A DNA stretch of 11,564 bases from Anaeromyces robustus (GCA_002104895.1 MCFG01000745.1:1-11564); one strand, 5' to 3'; numbered from the stretch's first letter, positions 1 through 8,830 are shown. Made by a program: numbers and translations. Notes: generated by a model from the sequence alone, not told the origin.

Positions 1-330
1 TATTGAACGTTTACATATTGCTACAGATCAATAAAACTAGATATGTTTGGACGATAAAAGATTATTATGAAAATTTAGAATACACACCAAAAAGAGTTGT
101 CAATGGGGTTTAAAAGAATGGATTGAAATGCGTTGCTAAAGCAGTTGCTGAAGAATTTGGTTTTGAATGGGATGAAACTCCATTGATCCAGTAGTTAAAT
201 TGTTCATGAAATACTAATTCTACCGTTTCACATTTAGTAGATAATCCAAATTATAATGAAGTAGATCATAATGGTGCTTTAACAATTAAAGCATTAATAG
301 TTCCTTTATTTTACTTTTATTAACTTCCAT
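1..330 (+). pseudogene. Decayed protein-coding relic, family not recognised
   Basis: The + strand here has coding-like composition, with codons such as GAT GAA ACT CCA and GCT GTT GCT GAA GAA, unlike the A+T desert elsewhere. Reading from base 3, the frame is open to a TAA at 111-113 and includes WTIKDYYENLEYTPKRVV. The same frame then continues with AKAVAEEFGFEWDETP up to a TAG. From base 185 another frame reads DPVVKLFMKY and stops. From 216 the first frame again gives a readable stretch (VDNPNYNEVDHNGALTIKAL) ending near 330. The stops and the phase change at about 183 argue for a dead gene copy or a poor-quality contig end, not introns, since no good GT..AG pair bridges them. The minus strand reads less like protein. 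I could not assign a family. The left end is cut by the window. Confidence 0.5.
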
Positions 331-346
331 CCTTCTTGGATTATTC

Positions 347-482
347 CTATAAATTTGAAAACAAACAAACAAACAAAAAAAATATATTTTTTTTTTTAAT
401 GTATAATATTATAATAAATTAAACATATTAATTAAAAAAAAAATTTATTTAATGTTAAAACATATTAGAAAAAAAAAATTAC
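347..482 (-). other. Candidate intron 3 of the PH gene, or unterminated 3' sequence
   Basis: A good donor (CCAAAG|GTAATT) ends the PH exon at 483. The best downstream acceptor on the minus strand is ATTTATAG at 349-347, behind a T-rich stretch that includes four TTTG repeats (+ strand AAAC at about 361-376). Using it in the required phase 0 gives one Glu codon and then TAA. That would leave a PH domain lacking strands 5-7 and the C-terminal helix. The true next exon may therefore be missing, may lie outside the window, or may have been replaced by the relic at 1-330. The reading without splicing stops soon after 465. Confidence 0.4.
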
Positions 483-2959
483 CTTTGGATAATAATATTG
501 ACGAGAATTTAAATCTGGTATACCATGTTCACTTCCAAGAAATTCATTAGCTACTAATGGGTTAATTAATTCTGGATTAACAGGATCATTTGGATAAAAT
601 CTACCTATAGAATGAAGGAATTCAAAAGATTCTGCTGTACCATCTTTTAAAAAGATAGGTTGGAAATTTAATAAATTAGAATTTGTTGGGACTTTATGTT
701 TATGTGTTGATAAACAAGTTAAAAGTAAACCATCAAATCTAAATAATCTTCTTTGGAAACGACCATGAGTAGATAATTTTTCTAAATAACCAGAATAAAT
801 TAAAGGATTTAAATTTTCTACAGCTTTATATTCTTTTTCATTATCTAAGAATGATGGCATCATAGATTTTGGTGGTTCAATTTGTGGAGCAGTTAATAAA
901 GGTTTTGAGGATGGTTTAACTTCTGGTTTTAATTCATTATCATGTTCAGGTTTTTCATTATTTAATTCATTAATTGGTGAATCTTGGGTATTTGGTTTTG
1001 GTTCAATTTCTTTATCAATATTATTAGTCTTATTCATCTTATTTTCATCTTCTTGATCATTTATATTCATATTCTTTAATCCTATATATATTTAAAAAAA
1101 AAATAAAAATAAAATATTAATTATTATTTAAAAAGGATTAAAATATTTACAAAATAATAATAATAATTATAATAATTTAATAAAATAAATATTATAATAA
1201 AAAAAATTTGAAATTTATTATTTAAAATAATTCTTAATAATTTCTTTTTTCATTTTCAATTTTTTTTTTTTAATTTATATATATATATTACAAATGTTTT
1301 TACATATTTACATAATATAAATATATAATTTATTGAATGTATAAATATTTTTTTTATAAAAAAAAAAAAAAAAAAAACATAAACAAATTTTAAAAATTAA
1401 AAAATTAAAAAAAAAAATTTTTTTTTATTTCTTATTTACCTTCATTAGCTCTATAAAATTCATCATCAGAATCAGATCTTTCTTTACCTTTATTTTTCTT
1501 TACTGACTTTTTAGTATCTTCTTCTTCAAGTTTTGGAGATATTAATAAAGCATCAGTACTATCATCAGGATTTAAACCTAATGGAGCAATTTCCTTTGAT
1601 GAAAGATAAATAGATTGAGTTGGTGGTTTAATCATACTACTTGTTAAAGAAGCAACATTTGGTTGAATAGTAGTTGTTGCAACAAATTGTGGTTGAATAT
1701 TTGATAATGATTGATCAGCAATATTACTAGCATCTTTTTCAGCATCAATAACCATTTGTGGAGTAAGTTCATTAACAACTGGTTTAATATGAGTTGTACC
1801 AACATAACTTGGTTTTAAATTTTCAATATCTTTAGCTTCTTTAGCAGCTTGTTCTCTTTCTAATTGACCTTTTGATTTTTTTACCTCTTTCTTTACTTCA
1901 CCATTATCTTCTTTCTTTTCTTTATCTTCTTTCTTTTCTTTATCTTCCTTCTTTTCTTTTTCTTTTTCTTCGGATTCTTTTTGTTTTATTTCTTGTAATT
2001 TTTGAGCAACATGATTACTGACAATATCTTTACTATCTCTAACACTGTCTCTTTGGAATCTTAAACTAAAATCTTCTTCTTCAATTTCACTATCACTAGC
2101 TGATTCATAAACATTAATTTCATCATCTTTTTTATATTTTTCAATATTCTTTTCAATTTTTTCTTCTAAAGATTTTTTAGAAGTTGGAACTTCCTTATTT
2201 TCATTATTTTCCTTTTTATCATCTAATTGATTCTGTAAAATTGGTTTTGGGTTTTCATCACCTGCTTCATAATCAGATTCATAAGAAACGTAAGAATAAT
2301 CATTATAAATACTAGAATTATCTTCAGAATATCTTATTGAATCTTGAGTTGGTTTTTCTAATGATACATGTTTAGTTAATGGTGCTAAAGTAGAAAGCAT
2401 AGAATAACGTTGAGGTTGTGGTTCTTCATTTGTAACAATTGCCATTTGATTTTCGACAATTGGTTCATATTCAGATTCTTCCATATAAGAAGTTCTATTT
2501 AATGTATCAAAAGTATATGATGATTCTGATAAATAAGTATTTCTTCTATCATCGAAAAATGAATCATAATTTGAATATAATGTTTCCTTTTTCTTTTCCA
2601 TTTTTGGTGGTTCTATTTTATTTAAATATTCAGAGTTATCAGGATTATTAGCTCCTTTATTTAACCAAGGAAATGAATCAGAAGATGGGACTGGAGAAAA
2701 AGCTTTTTGATTAGTTTTCTATCATATATAAAAATATTATATAATAATTTTATGAATAAGTAAATATAATAATATTATTATTAGTATTTGTATTAGTATT
2801 TGTATTACTATTAGTATTAATTTTAGTTTTAGTTTTAGTTTTATTATTATTATTTATATAATTTTTAATACTTTTAAAAATATTTACATTTTCTTTTAAA
2901 GAAGAAACTAAAGGTGATTTTTTATCAGTCTTTTTAGAATTTTTTAGTATACCTGTCAT
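483..2959 (-). CDS. PH-domain protein with long disordered N-terminal region; three exons, 3' end missing
   Basis: I predict exons 2959-2888, 2718-1440 and 1081-483, about 650 codons in total. The start ATG at 2959 has an in-frame TAA just upstream (2971-2969) and an A-rich leader. The junctions keep frame: GAAAAT|GTAAAT to TAG|AAAACT (phase 0) and GAAG|GTAAAT to TAG|GATTAAAG (phase 1). Residues 1 to about 540 are Ser/Glu/Lys/Asn-rich and probably disordered. They include three KEKKED repeats (about 278-295) next to a Lys/Glu stretch that may form a coiled coil, and a duplicated motif (326-347 and 366-387). From about residue 545, SGYLEKLSTHGRFQRRLFRF then GLLLTCLS match strands 1-3 of a PH domain. 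A long insert follows, ending in QYYYPK, where the next strand should begin. PH domains usually bind phosphoinositides or proteins at membranes, so a scaffold or membrane-recruited role is inferred. The second half of the domain is absent: exon 3 ends at AAAG|GTAATT. Confidence is high that this is coding and fairly high for the exon joins. Confidence 0.82.
1082..1439 (-). other. Intron 2 of the PH gene (358 nt, predicted)
   Basis: The donor is GAAG|GTAAATAAG and the acceptor is ATATATAG|GATTAAAG. The upstream frame would stop at TAA (1434-1432) five bases into the intron. Splicing leaves G plus GA, giving a Gly codon, then LKN and the downstream Met in frame. The interior is almost entirely A+T and contains a 20-base T run on the gene strand (+ strand A at 1358-1377). 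The phase match and both splice signals together make this join more likely than two separate genes. Confidence 0.75.
1630..1815 (-). repeat. Internal protein repeat: two 22-residue copies spaced 40 residues
   Basis: In the disordered part of the PH protein, residues 326-347 and 366-387 share the pattern (K/Q)Px(Y/F)VxTTxI(K/Q)PxVxxLTxxM(V/I). Copy one starts KPSYVGTTHIKP and copy two starts QPQFVATTTIQP. The DNA copies lie at 1815-1750 and 1695-1630. Conservation of aromatic, Thr, Ile/Pro and Leu-Thr positions inside otherwise low-complexity sequence suggests a short linear docking motif present twice. I do not recognise the motif. Confidence 0.75.
1906..1959 (-). repeat. Three KEKKED hexapeptide repeats (18-nt unit)
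   Basis: Three consecutive KEKKED units are encoded here by an 18-nt tandem unit. They sit in a Lys/Glu-rich stretch that continues as KKEVKKSKGQLEREQAAKEA. This is charged, probably helical or coiled-coil sequence within the PH protein. Such units commonly vary in copy number by slippage. Confidence 0.8.
2719..2887 (-). other. Intron 1 of the PH gene (169 nt, predicted)
   Basis: The donor is AAT|GTAAAT and the acceptor is GATAG|AAAAC. Removing it joins codon 24 (Asn) to an open frame that runs without a stop through the ATG at 2601, extending the large exon upstream by 39 codons, including SDSFPWLNKG. Unspliced, the first frame stays open for 45 more codons of Lys/Thr then Asn/Thr repeats and stops at TAA 2752-2750, so intron retention would give a 69-residue product. 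The intron holds simple repeats: two ATTAGTATTTGT units at 2780-2803 and three TTTTAG units at 2821-2838 (+ strand). Confidence 0.7.
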
Positions 2960-5147
2960 CTTTTTTTTTTATTATTATTTTAATAAATATAATAACAAAT
3001 AAATAAATATAATATAATATTTTAGAAATCTTTAAAATATTCTACTATTTTCTTAATATTAAATATTTATGTTAAGTATATCGAATAAATAAATATATAA
3101 ATAAATAAAATAATAAAAAAATATTATAAAATTTTATTAATAATATTAAAATTTAATAGTGTTTATAGTGTTTAATTCTCTCTAATGAATTAACTTTTAA
3201 TATATAATAATATTATATTATTTTGTTTATTATGGTGCATTTTTATAATAATATAAATTAATACATATGCACAAATATTTATATTTATTTTTATTTTTAT
3301 TTTTTTGGATAATTATTTTGTTTAAAATATTTACTTAGATTTTACGAATTTTTATTTTTTATTATTTTTATTTTTACATTATATATTATTATTATTACTT
3401 TTATAATATTTTGGTTAATAACATTTACTATTATATGAAAGATAAATAAATTACTTAATTTATATTAACTTTTATTATTTATCTCTATTTATTATAAACA
3501 TTTATATTCTCATATACTCCTATTTTACTTATTTATTATTTTCTTTTCTTATTTTAAGTTTATTGTAAAAAAATATTATTTTTTTTTGTTTATTATTAGA
3601 TAACATTTATTTGTTTGTTTATTATTTATATATATAATTTTTTATTGTTATATTATTTAATGTTTTCCAATTCTATTCAAAATAAAAAAAAAATTATAAA
3701 TAAAAAAATATTTTTTATTTTTTTTTTATTTTACTTACCTATTTTTATTTTATTATTATTATTTATTTATTTTTGGTTTATTTTATTTTATTATGTTTTG
3801 TTTTGTTTTGTTTTTTATAGCGAATAGATAAAACTTTTTTTAAATTATATTATTGAATATATTTAAATAATTTATTTATTATTTTTAAAAATCCATTATT
3901 TATATTTATTTTTTTATTTTTTATTCCTATTTAATTTAAATAATATTTTATAAAAAGGAAAATATAAGCAATTATATATAATCTATTTTCCTTTTTTATC
4001 TTATCCTTTTTTTAAATATATTATTTATAAGGTTGATTAGATTAATTATAATTACTAATTGATAGTATAATAGAGTTTTTAAAAAAAGGAAATGAATAAT
4101 TAAAAAAAAAAAAAAAAAATTTAATATATAAATTATATTTAATTATAATAAATCAACATTTATTTATTATTTATTATTTATTTATTATTTATTTATTATT
4201 TATTTATTTATTTATTTATTAACCTATTCATCTATTTATTTTACTTTGTATCTATTTAAATTTTTTATTAATTTTTTATTAAATATATATTTATTATTTA
4301 TATATTTATCTACTTATTTATTAACATATATTATTTGGTTTTATTTATTTATTTATTTATATTTATTTATTTTTTTTTTATTAGATAGTAATTATAGAAA
4401 ATCTTAATATATAATAAATAGTTTGTATTACACTAAAAAAAAAAAATATGAATAATAAATATTGATATAAATAAATAAATAAATAAAAAAAAAATAATTA
4501 ATTATGAAATATTATTCTAATTATTAATCATTATTATTTATATATTAATTTAAAGATTTTCATAACATAATGAAAAAAAAAAAAAACATCAAAATGTATA
4601 AAAATTTTTAAAAAATTAATTAATAAGCTTTTTAACATTATTTTTAATACATTTCTATTATTAATCATAATGTAAAAAAAACAATATAATAATATATATT
4701 TAATTATATAAATATATATAATTATATATTAATAAATTTTATTAATACTATATATTAAATTTTTATATCAAAAAAAAAATGTGTTTTAAAAAAAACTTTG
4801 TATAACGTAAAATTAATTTTTGTCATACTCTAAACAATTTATTATTGGATAAAAATTTATTATATTTTTTATTATTTATTATATATATTGTTTATTATAT
4901 AATATTAAATTTCTAAATTATTATTTATTTATTTATTTTCATTTATATATTTATATATTTATTATTTATATAATTATTTTATTTATTTATTTATTTATTT
5001 ATTTTCATTTATATTTTTTTTAAAATTTTTTTATTTTGGTTTTATATTAAATAATATAGGTATTAATATATATTATATATATTATAATATAATTATAATC
5101 TATTTATAAAATAATATATTTTAATATATTTTTTTTATTTATAGATG

Positions 5148-5149
<2 letters not shown>
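2960..5149. other. AT-rich intergenic sequence upstream of the PH gene; no gene seen
   Basis: This stretch lies 5' of the PH gene on its strand, so the part nearest 2960 probably holds its promoter and 5' leader. No specific element can be called, because TATA-like strings are everywhere. Open frames here are runs of Phe/Tyr/Ile/Lys/Asn from A+T sequence, without coding-like codon structure. It contains ATTT and ATT microsatellites and a GTTTT repeat at about 3795-3812. Confidence 0.7.
4155..4220. repeat. ATTT/ATT mixed microsatellite
   Basis: This is a run of TTTA and TTA units ending in at least four perfect TTTA tetramers. Similar ATTT blocks recur at about 4340-4370, 4920-4940 and 4980-5005. 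It is simple-sequence slippage DNA with no sign of function. Confidence 0.85.

Positions 5150-5183
<34 letters not shown>
5150..5183. repeat. 34-base poly(T) tract
   Basis: An uninterrupted T run follows ATAGATGTC. A second long T run at 7328 is preceded by the similar string TTATGTC. On the minus strand it is a poly(A) run, which could be a retroposed tail or slippage. Confidence 0.9.
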
Positions 5184-5708
5184 CATAAATTAATAATATT
5201 TAAATATAATTTTTCTTTACATATAGGTTAGAATAAATTAAATAAATATATCTTAGCCAATGAAATATCCCAATACTAATAAAAATTCATTTATTTTAAA
5301 TTAAAAAAAATATATATAATATCAATAATTTTTATTATATATTTAAGTAATACAAATACAATTTGAATAATAAAGTAAACAAATTATTTGGTAGCTTTTT
5401 AATATATCTTTATTAAAAAGAATATTATTTTATATATTTATTTATTATTAAGATCTTAACATATTCTGTAGTATATTGAAATAATATATTCCATAGATTA
5501 ATAATATTGATTAATTCAATTGGAATGGGTCAAATTTTATTTAATTCAAATATATTCAATTTTATTATTTTTTAATTTTTTTATTATTTTATAATTAAAT
5601 AATTATTAAATAATAAAATATTAAAATAATTAATAAATAATTAATTATTAATTAATAGATGGATATTAAATAAAAAAATTTTTTTTGTAATAAAAATAAT
5701 TATTATTA

Positions 5709-5756
5709 TTATTGAAATAATAATTTTTATTATTATTACTACTATTATTTCAATAA
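5709..5756. repeat. 14-bp perfect inverted repeat with 20-nt spacer
   Basis: The left arm TTATTGAAATAATA (5709-5722) and right arm TATTATTTCAATAA (5743-5756) are exact reverse complements. The spacer is ATT-rich. It lies just before a second, more complex repeat block at 5770-5862. Confidence 0.75.
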
Positions 5757-5769
5757 CAACAACTTAACA

Positions 5770-5862
5770 AATGGTCTATTAAAGTATTCTATACTAATTA
5801 GTGTTTTAAATCTTATACAATTAATAATGGTCTATTAATTATAAAATATTTAAAACACTAAT
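5770..5862. repeat. Nested direct (13 bp) and inverted (15 bp) repeats
   Basis: AATGGTCTATTAA occurs exactly at 5770-5782 and again at 5826-5838. Interleaved with it, ATTAGTGTTTTAAAT (5797-5811) is the exact reverse complement of ATTTAAAACACTAAT (5848-5862). The arms contain GTGT and ACAC and the direct repeat contains GGTC, so this is less likely to be chance than pure A/T matches. With the 14-bp inverted repeat at 5709-5756 it forms a roughly 150-bp structured block. It could be a miniature element remnant, a local duplication or a hairpin transcript. No coding potential is seen. Confidence 0.7.
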
Positions 5863-7327
5863 AATATCTATTAATTATTAAAAAAAAAAAAAAAGAATTG
5901 TTTAACTATTAATAATAGTAAATTAGTAGTAATAATAAATGTTAATAAAAGACAATAACAAATAAGGATTAAATATATGATATAACCTAATATAATATTA
6001 ATTTCTATGAAAGAAAAACAAAATGAGTAACAAAAAAAAAAGTATTATATAAATAATGATTATCATAAAATATTAATGATGTTCTTTTTTTTTTATTTTT
6101 ATTATTATTATTATTATTATTTACTTTTAAGACACATATTAAAATGAAAATCTGTACTTTATTAATGATAAATAATAATAATTATCATTAACCAATACAA
6201 CAACAATTAAAAAGTTAAAACATGATGATAATAATAAATACTCATATAATATATAATTAATCATTTTATTATTATAATTATTATTATTGAGTAATTCATA
6301 ATTATTATAGAAAATAGAATAAAATACAAGAAAAAAAAAAAGGATTAAAATAAAGGGGATTTAGAAAAAAAAATTTTTTTTATTATTATTATTCAATATT
6401 ATAACATTTTGTTATTTTAAAACTTCTATAATTAATTAATTATAATTATCACAGTTTATTATTAATCTTAATGACAATTATTTTTTATTTAATAATTTGA
6501 ATATATTTATTTTATATATTAAAATTTTCAAATTTTTTTCTTTATTTTTCAATAATTTTCCTTTTTGAATTTATTATAATTTAGAAAAGTTTTTATATGT
6601 TTTATAACTATTACACAAAATATAAACATTTTTTTATTATTATTATTATTTTTATAAAAATAATTAAAATTTTAATTATTATTTAATAATAATAATAATT
6701 AAATAATTGTTTTTTAATAATTATTTTTATAATTTTATAATTTTTAAAGAAAAAATTAATTTTTTTTTTATTTTTCATTTCTCTAAATAAATATAATAAT
6801 TAAATAATTGTTTTAATTTATTAATTTTATTTTTTTTAATCCATTTTGCTTAATTTTTTTATTATATTATTAATTATTAATTACTAATTATTTATTATTA
6901 ATATTTAATTCTTTAATATTTAATTTCTTTATTTCTTTATTATTATTATTATATTATCCTTTATTATCCACATCTCAATTAAATTTGTGATATTCTTTTT
7001 TAACAACACATTTATTAAAAATATATTTATACTTTATTATTTATTAATAAGTTCTATTATTTTATTTAATAAAATTATTCATATCCTTAGAATTATTCAA
7101 TAAAAATTTAAAGAAAAATGAAAAATATAAAATATAACATTGTAAAAATTAAGTAAAAAAAAAAAGGATATAAAGTATTTTGTTACTTTTTAGAAAGTAT
7201 AATTTTAAAAGAAGGTTTATTGTAAGATAAATAAAGTTTTAATTAATGAATTCTTTAAAAAAGTAAGAATCTAGTTATATTAATTATTAATTATTAATAA
7301 TTAAGAGTTAGTAAATTTAATTATGTC
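5863..7327. other. AT-rich intergenic sequence, no gene seen
   Basis: Apart from the hairpin at 6162-6191 and several ATT-repeat patches, I see no coding frame, RNA gene or mobile element here. Any open frames are A+T artefacts. Confidence 0.65.
6162..6191. repeat. 10-bp perfect hairpin, 10-nt loop
   Basis: TTAATGATAA (6162-6171) pairs exactly with TTATCATTAA (6182-6191). The composition is A/T-heavy, so chance is a serious alternative. Confidence 0.6.
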
Positions 7328-7352
7328 TTTTTTTTTTTTTTTTTTTTTTTTT
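7328..7352. repeat. 25-base poly(T) tract
   Basis: This uninterrupted T run marks the left edge of the roughly 600-bp block whose right edge is the 29-base poly(A) at 7959-7987. The block between contains the compositional island. Confidence 0.9.
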
Positions 7353-7423
7353 GTTATTGACTTATCATGTATTATATCATATAAATGTATCAGAATTATA
7401 TGTCATTCTTTACAAATTTTTTA

Positions 7424-7435
7424 GGCGTCGACGCC
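7424..7435. repeat. 12-bp perfect GC palindrome GGCGTCGACGCC
   Basis: This is the most G+C-rich string in the window, ten of twelve bases, and is perfectly self-complementary with a SalI-type GTCGAC centre. It lies inside nearly pure A+T DNA and is followed at once by CTTAATA, a string that recurs at 7484-7490 and 7709-7715. It may be a transposon end, a protein-binding palindrome or an insertion scar. No specific identity can be assigned. Confidence 0.9.
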
Positions 7436-7493
7436 CTTAATATGTTCATATAATTTACATTTGTACTTAAACGCTAAAGCTACCTTAATAAGT

Positions 7494-7699
7494 TGTTACC
7501 AAGGAGACCGCCCAAAACGAAGAGCTGCACCCCACTTATTATTAAAAACTTAGTTCTACTTAATTATGTCAAACTTATTAATATAATAAAAGTTATTAAA
7601 TACATTAAATACTATGTATTGTGTATTGTATATGGCGCATACAAAATATATAATACATTATGTTTCAATACATTTAACCCTTATTTCACATTTCTAACA
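7494..7699 (-). mobile_element. Possible solo LTR (206 bp), TGTTA..TAACA ends
   Basis: The block begins TGTTACC and ends TTTCTAACA on the + strand. Read on the minus strand it starts TGTTAGAAATGTG and ends CTTGGTAACA, with 5-bp inverted termini and the TG..CA signature typical of LTRs. One end carries a G+C-rich patch (7499-7540, including GGAGACCGCCC and GAGCTGCACCCC) quite unlike its surroundings. No primer-binding site, polypurine tract or retroelement protein is visible on either side, so it would be a solo LTR. Immediate 5-bp target duplications are not found (TAAGT versus CATTC). A 7-bp direct repeat CTTAATA does lie slightly outside the ends, at 7484-7490 and 7709-7715. The orientation and exact ends are tentative. 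Confidence 0.4.
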
Positions 7700-7951
7700 C
7701 ATTCCCCACTTAATATATATTATTTATAATAAAAAACGTTTTTTATAGTTTTCAATATAAATAATAAAATGGTTTATAATAAACTTTATTTAATAAAGAA
7801 AATAAAAAAAATTTTTTTTTTTAATAATTACTTGAGAATTTTAAAAAATTTGGAAAATTATTATCCTATTTATATATTTCGTGGCTTGATATTAATACAG
7901 ATAAAAATATTTAATACAATGAAAATTGATATAACTTTGCCTATTTATAAT

Positions 7952-7987
<36 letters not shown>
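7700..7987. other. AT-rich tail of the island ending in a 29-base poly(A)
   Basis: After the LTR-like block the sequence returns to A+T. It contains a 14-bp palindrome AAAAAACGTTTTTT (7731-7744) and a short stretch with a few G+C bases (about 7865-7940). It ends in eight T (7951-7958) followed by 29 A (7959-7987). The 63-codon frame here is Ile/Lys/Asn/Phe-rich and I do not regard it as a gene. The poly(A) could be the tail of a retroposed sequence on the + strand. Confidence 0.5.
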
Positions 7988-7989
<2 letters not shown>

Positions 7990-8056
7990 AATACAATATA
8001 GCTTTAATAATCAAAAATTGGATTTATACTTTTATTATCAAATAAAGGTAATAATA

Positions 8057-8092
8057 ATAATGAATATATTAACATTAATATATTCGTTATTT
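8057..8092. repeat. Hairpin: 17-bp arms with one mismatch, 2-nt centre
   Basis: GAATATATTAA (8063-8073) pairs exactly with TTAATATATTC (8076-8086) around CA. The pairing resumes after one T/G mismatch for five more base pairs (8057-8061 with 8088-8092). A near-perfect palindrome of this length is a cruciform candidate. No adjacent gene explains it. Confidence 0.7.
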
Positions 8093-8676
8093 TCAAGACT
8101 TATTTAATCAAAGATATTTAAAAGATTGTTTAAATTATCTCAATAAAAAAAATGTTTTTTTTTGTTTTTTGTTGTATTTTTAACCATATATATTATACGT
8201 ATAATTATTTATAAATTATAAAAAAAAAAAAAAAGAATGAATGAATTAGAACTTATCAACCTTGAGTCATATTAAAAATAATGTTGAAATTAAAAAAAAT
8301 ATATTCATGTTTTATTCCACTAATATTAAATATTTATTAAGGATAAAATGAATAAAAAATAAATGATTAAAAGTATGAAAATAATTAAATAGTTTTAATA
8401 TAATAAAATAATTTAACATATTTTTTTTTTCCTTTTCTTTTTAACGTATAATAATAATATAATATATATCTTATATTATTTCAAATTAGTTTATTATGAC
8501 TCATATCGTTGAGAATTATTATTATTTATAATATATATTGTTTTTTTTTACTATTATTATTATTTATGTATTTATTATTATTATTTTTTATTTCCCTTTT
8601 TCTATAGCATTATTATTGAGAATATAAATATTAATTTAACCAATAAAAAATTAAATAATAAATTAAATAATTTCTT

Positions 8677-8678
<2 letters not shown>

Positions 8679-8719
<41 letters not shown>
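8679..8719. repeat. 41-base poly(T) tract, longest homopolymer in the window
   Basis: The T run is preceded by AATTTCTTTC. The same prefix precedes another T run at 9257-9274 (prefix at 9247-9256), suggesting a duplicated segment or a shared origin for the two tracts. Confidence 0.9.
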
Positions 8720-8723
<4 letters not shown>

Positions 8724-8830
8724 ATATAAATTTGTTATTTAATGATTAAAACTTTATTTTTATTTTTTATTTTTTATTTTTTATTTTATTTATTATTAAA
8801 TAATTTCTCTTTTTTTTATTTTTATTTTTA

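Noticed and set aside
2439-2651. 70-codon + strand open frame
   Set aside because: It lies antisense to the PH gene's large exon and has Phe/Tyr/Ile-rich content; a shadow frame.
3615-3827. 70-codon + strand open frame of Phe, Ile and Leu
   Set aside because: It comes from T-rich simple sequence without coding-like codon use, and the hydrophobicity is a product of base composition.
7424-7442. Helitron 3' end (GC hairpin followed by CTRR)
   Set aside because: The palindrome has no loop and the downstream string CTTAA does not fit CTRR. No Helitron 5' end or Rep/helicase coding is present.
7493-7729. 78-codon + strand frame beginning in LPRRPPKTKSCTP
   Set aside because: It starts at TTG rather than ATG, becomes Ile/Tyr/Asn-rich, and overlaps the LTR-like block. 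No protein family resemblance seen.
7769-7960. 63-codon + strand frame
   Set aside because: Asn/Ile/Lys/Phe-rich frame that ends at the poly(A) junction; expected by chance at this composition.
8263-8503. Two TGAGTCA/TGACTCA strings (8263-8269 and 8497-8503) matching the Gcn4/AP-1 consensus
   Set aside because: Seven-base matches with no gene close by on either strand; not enough to call regulatory sites.
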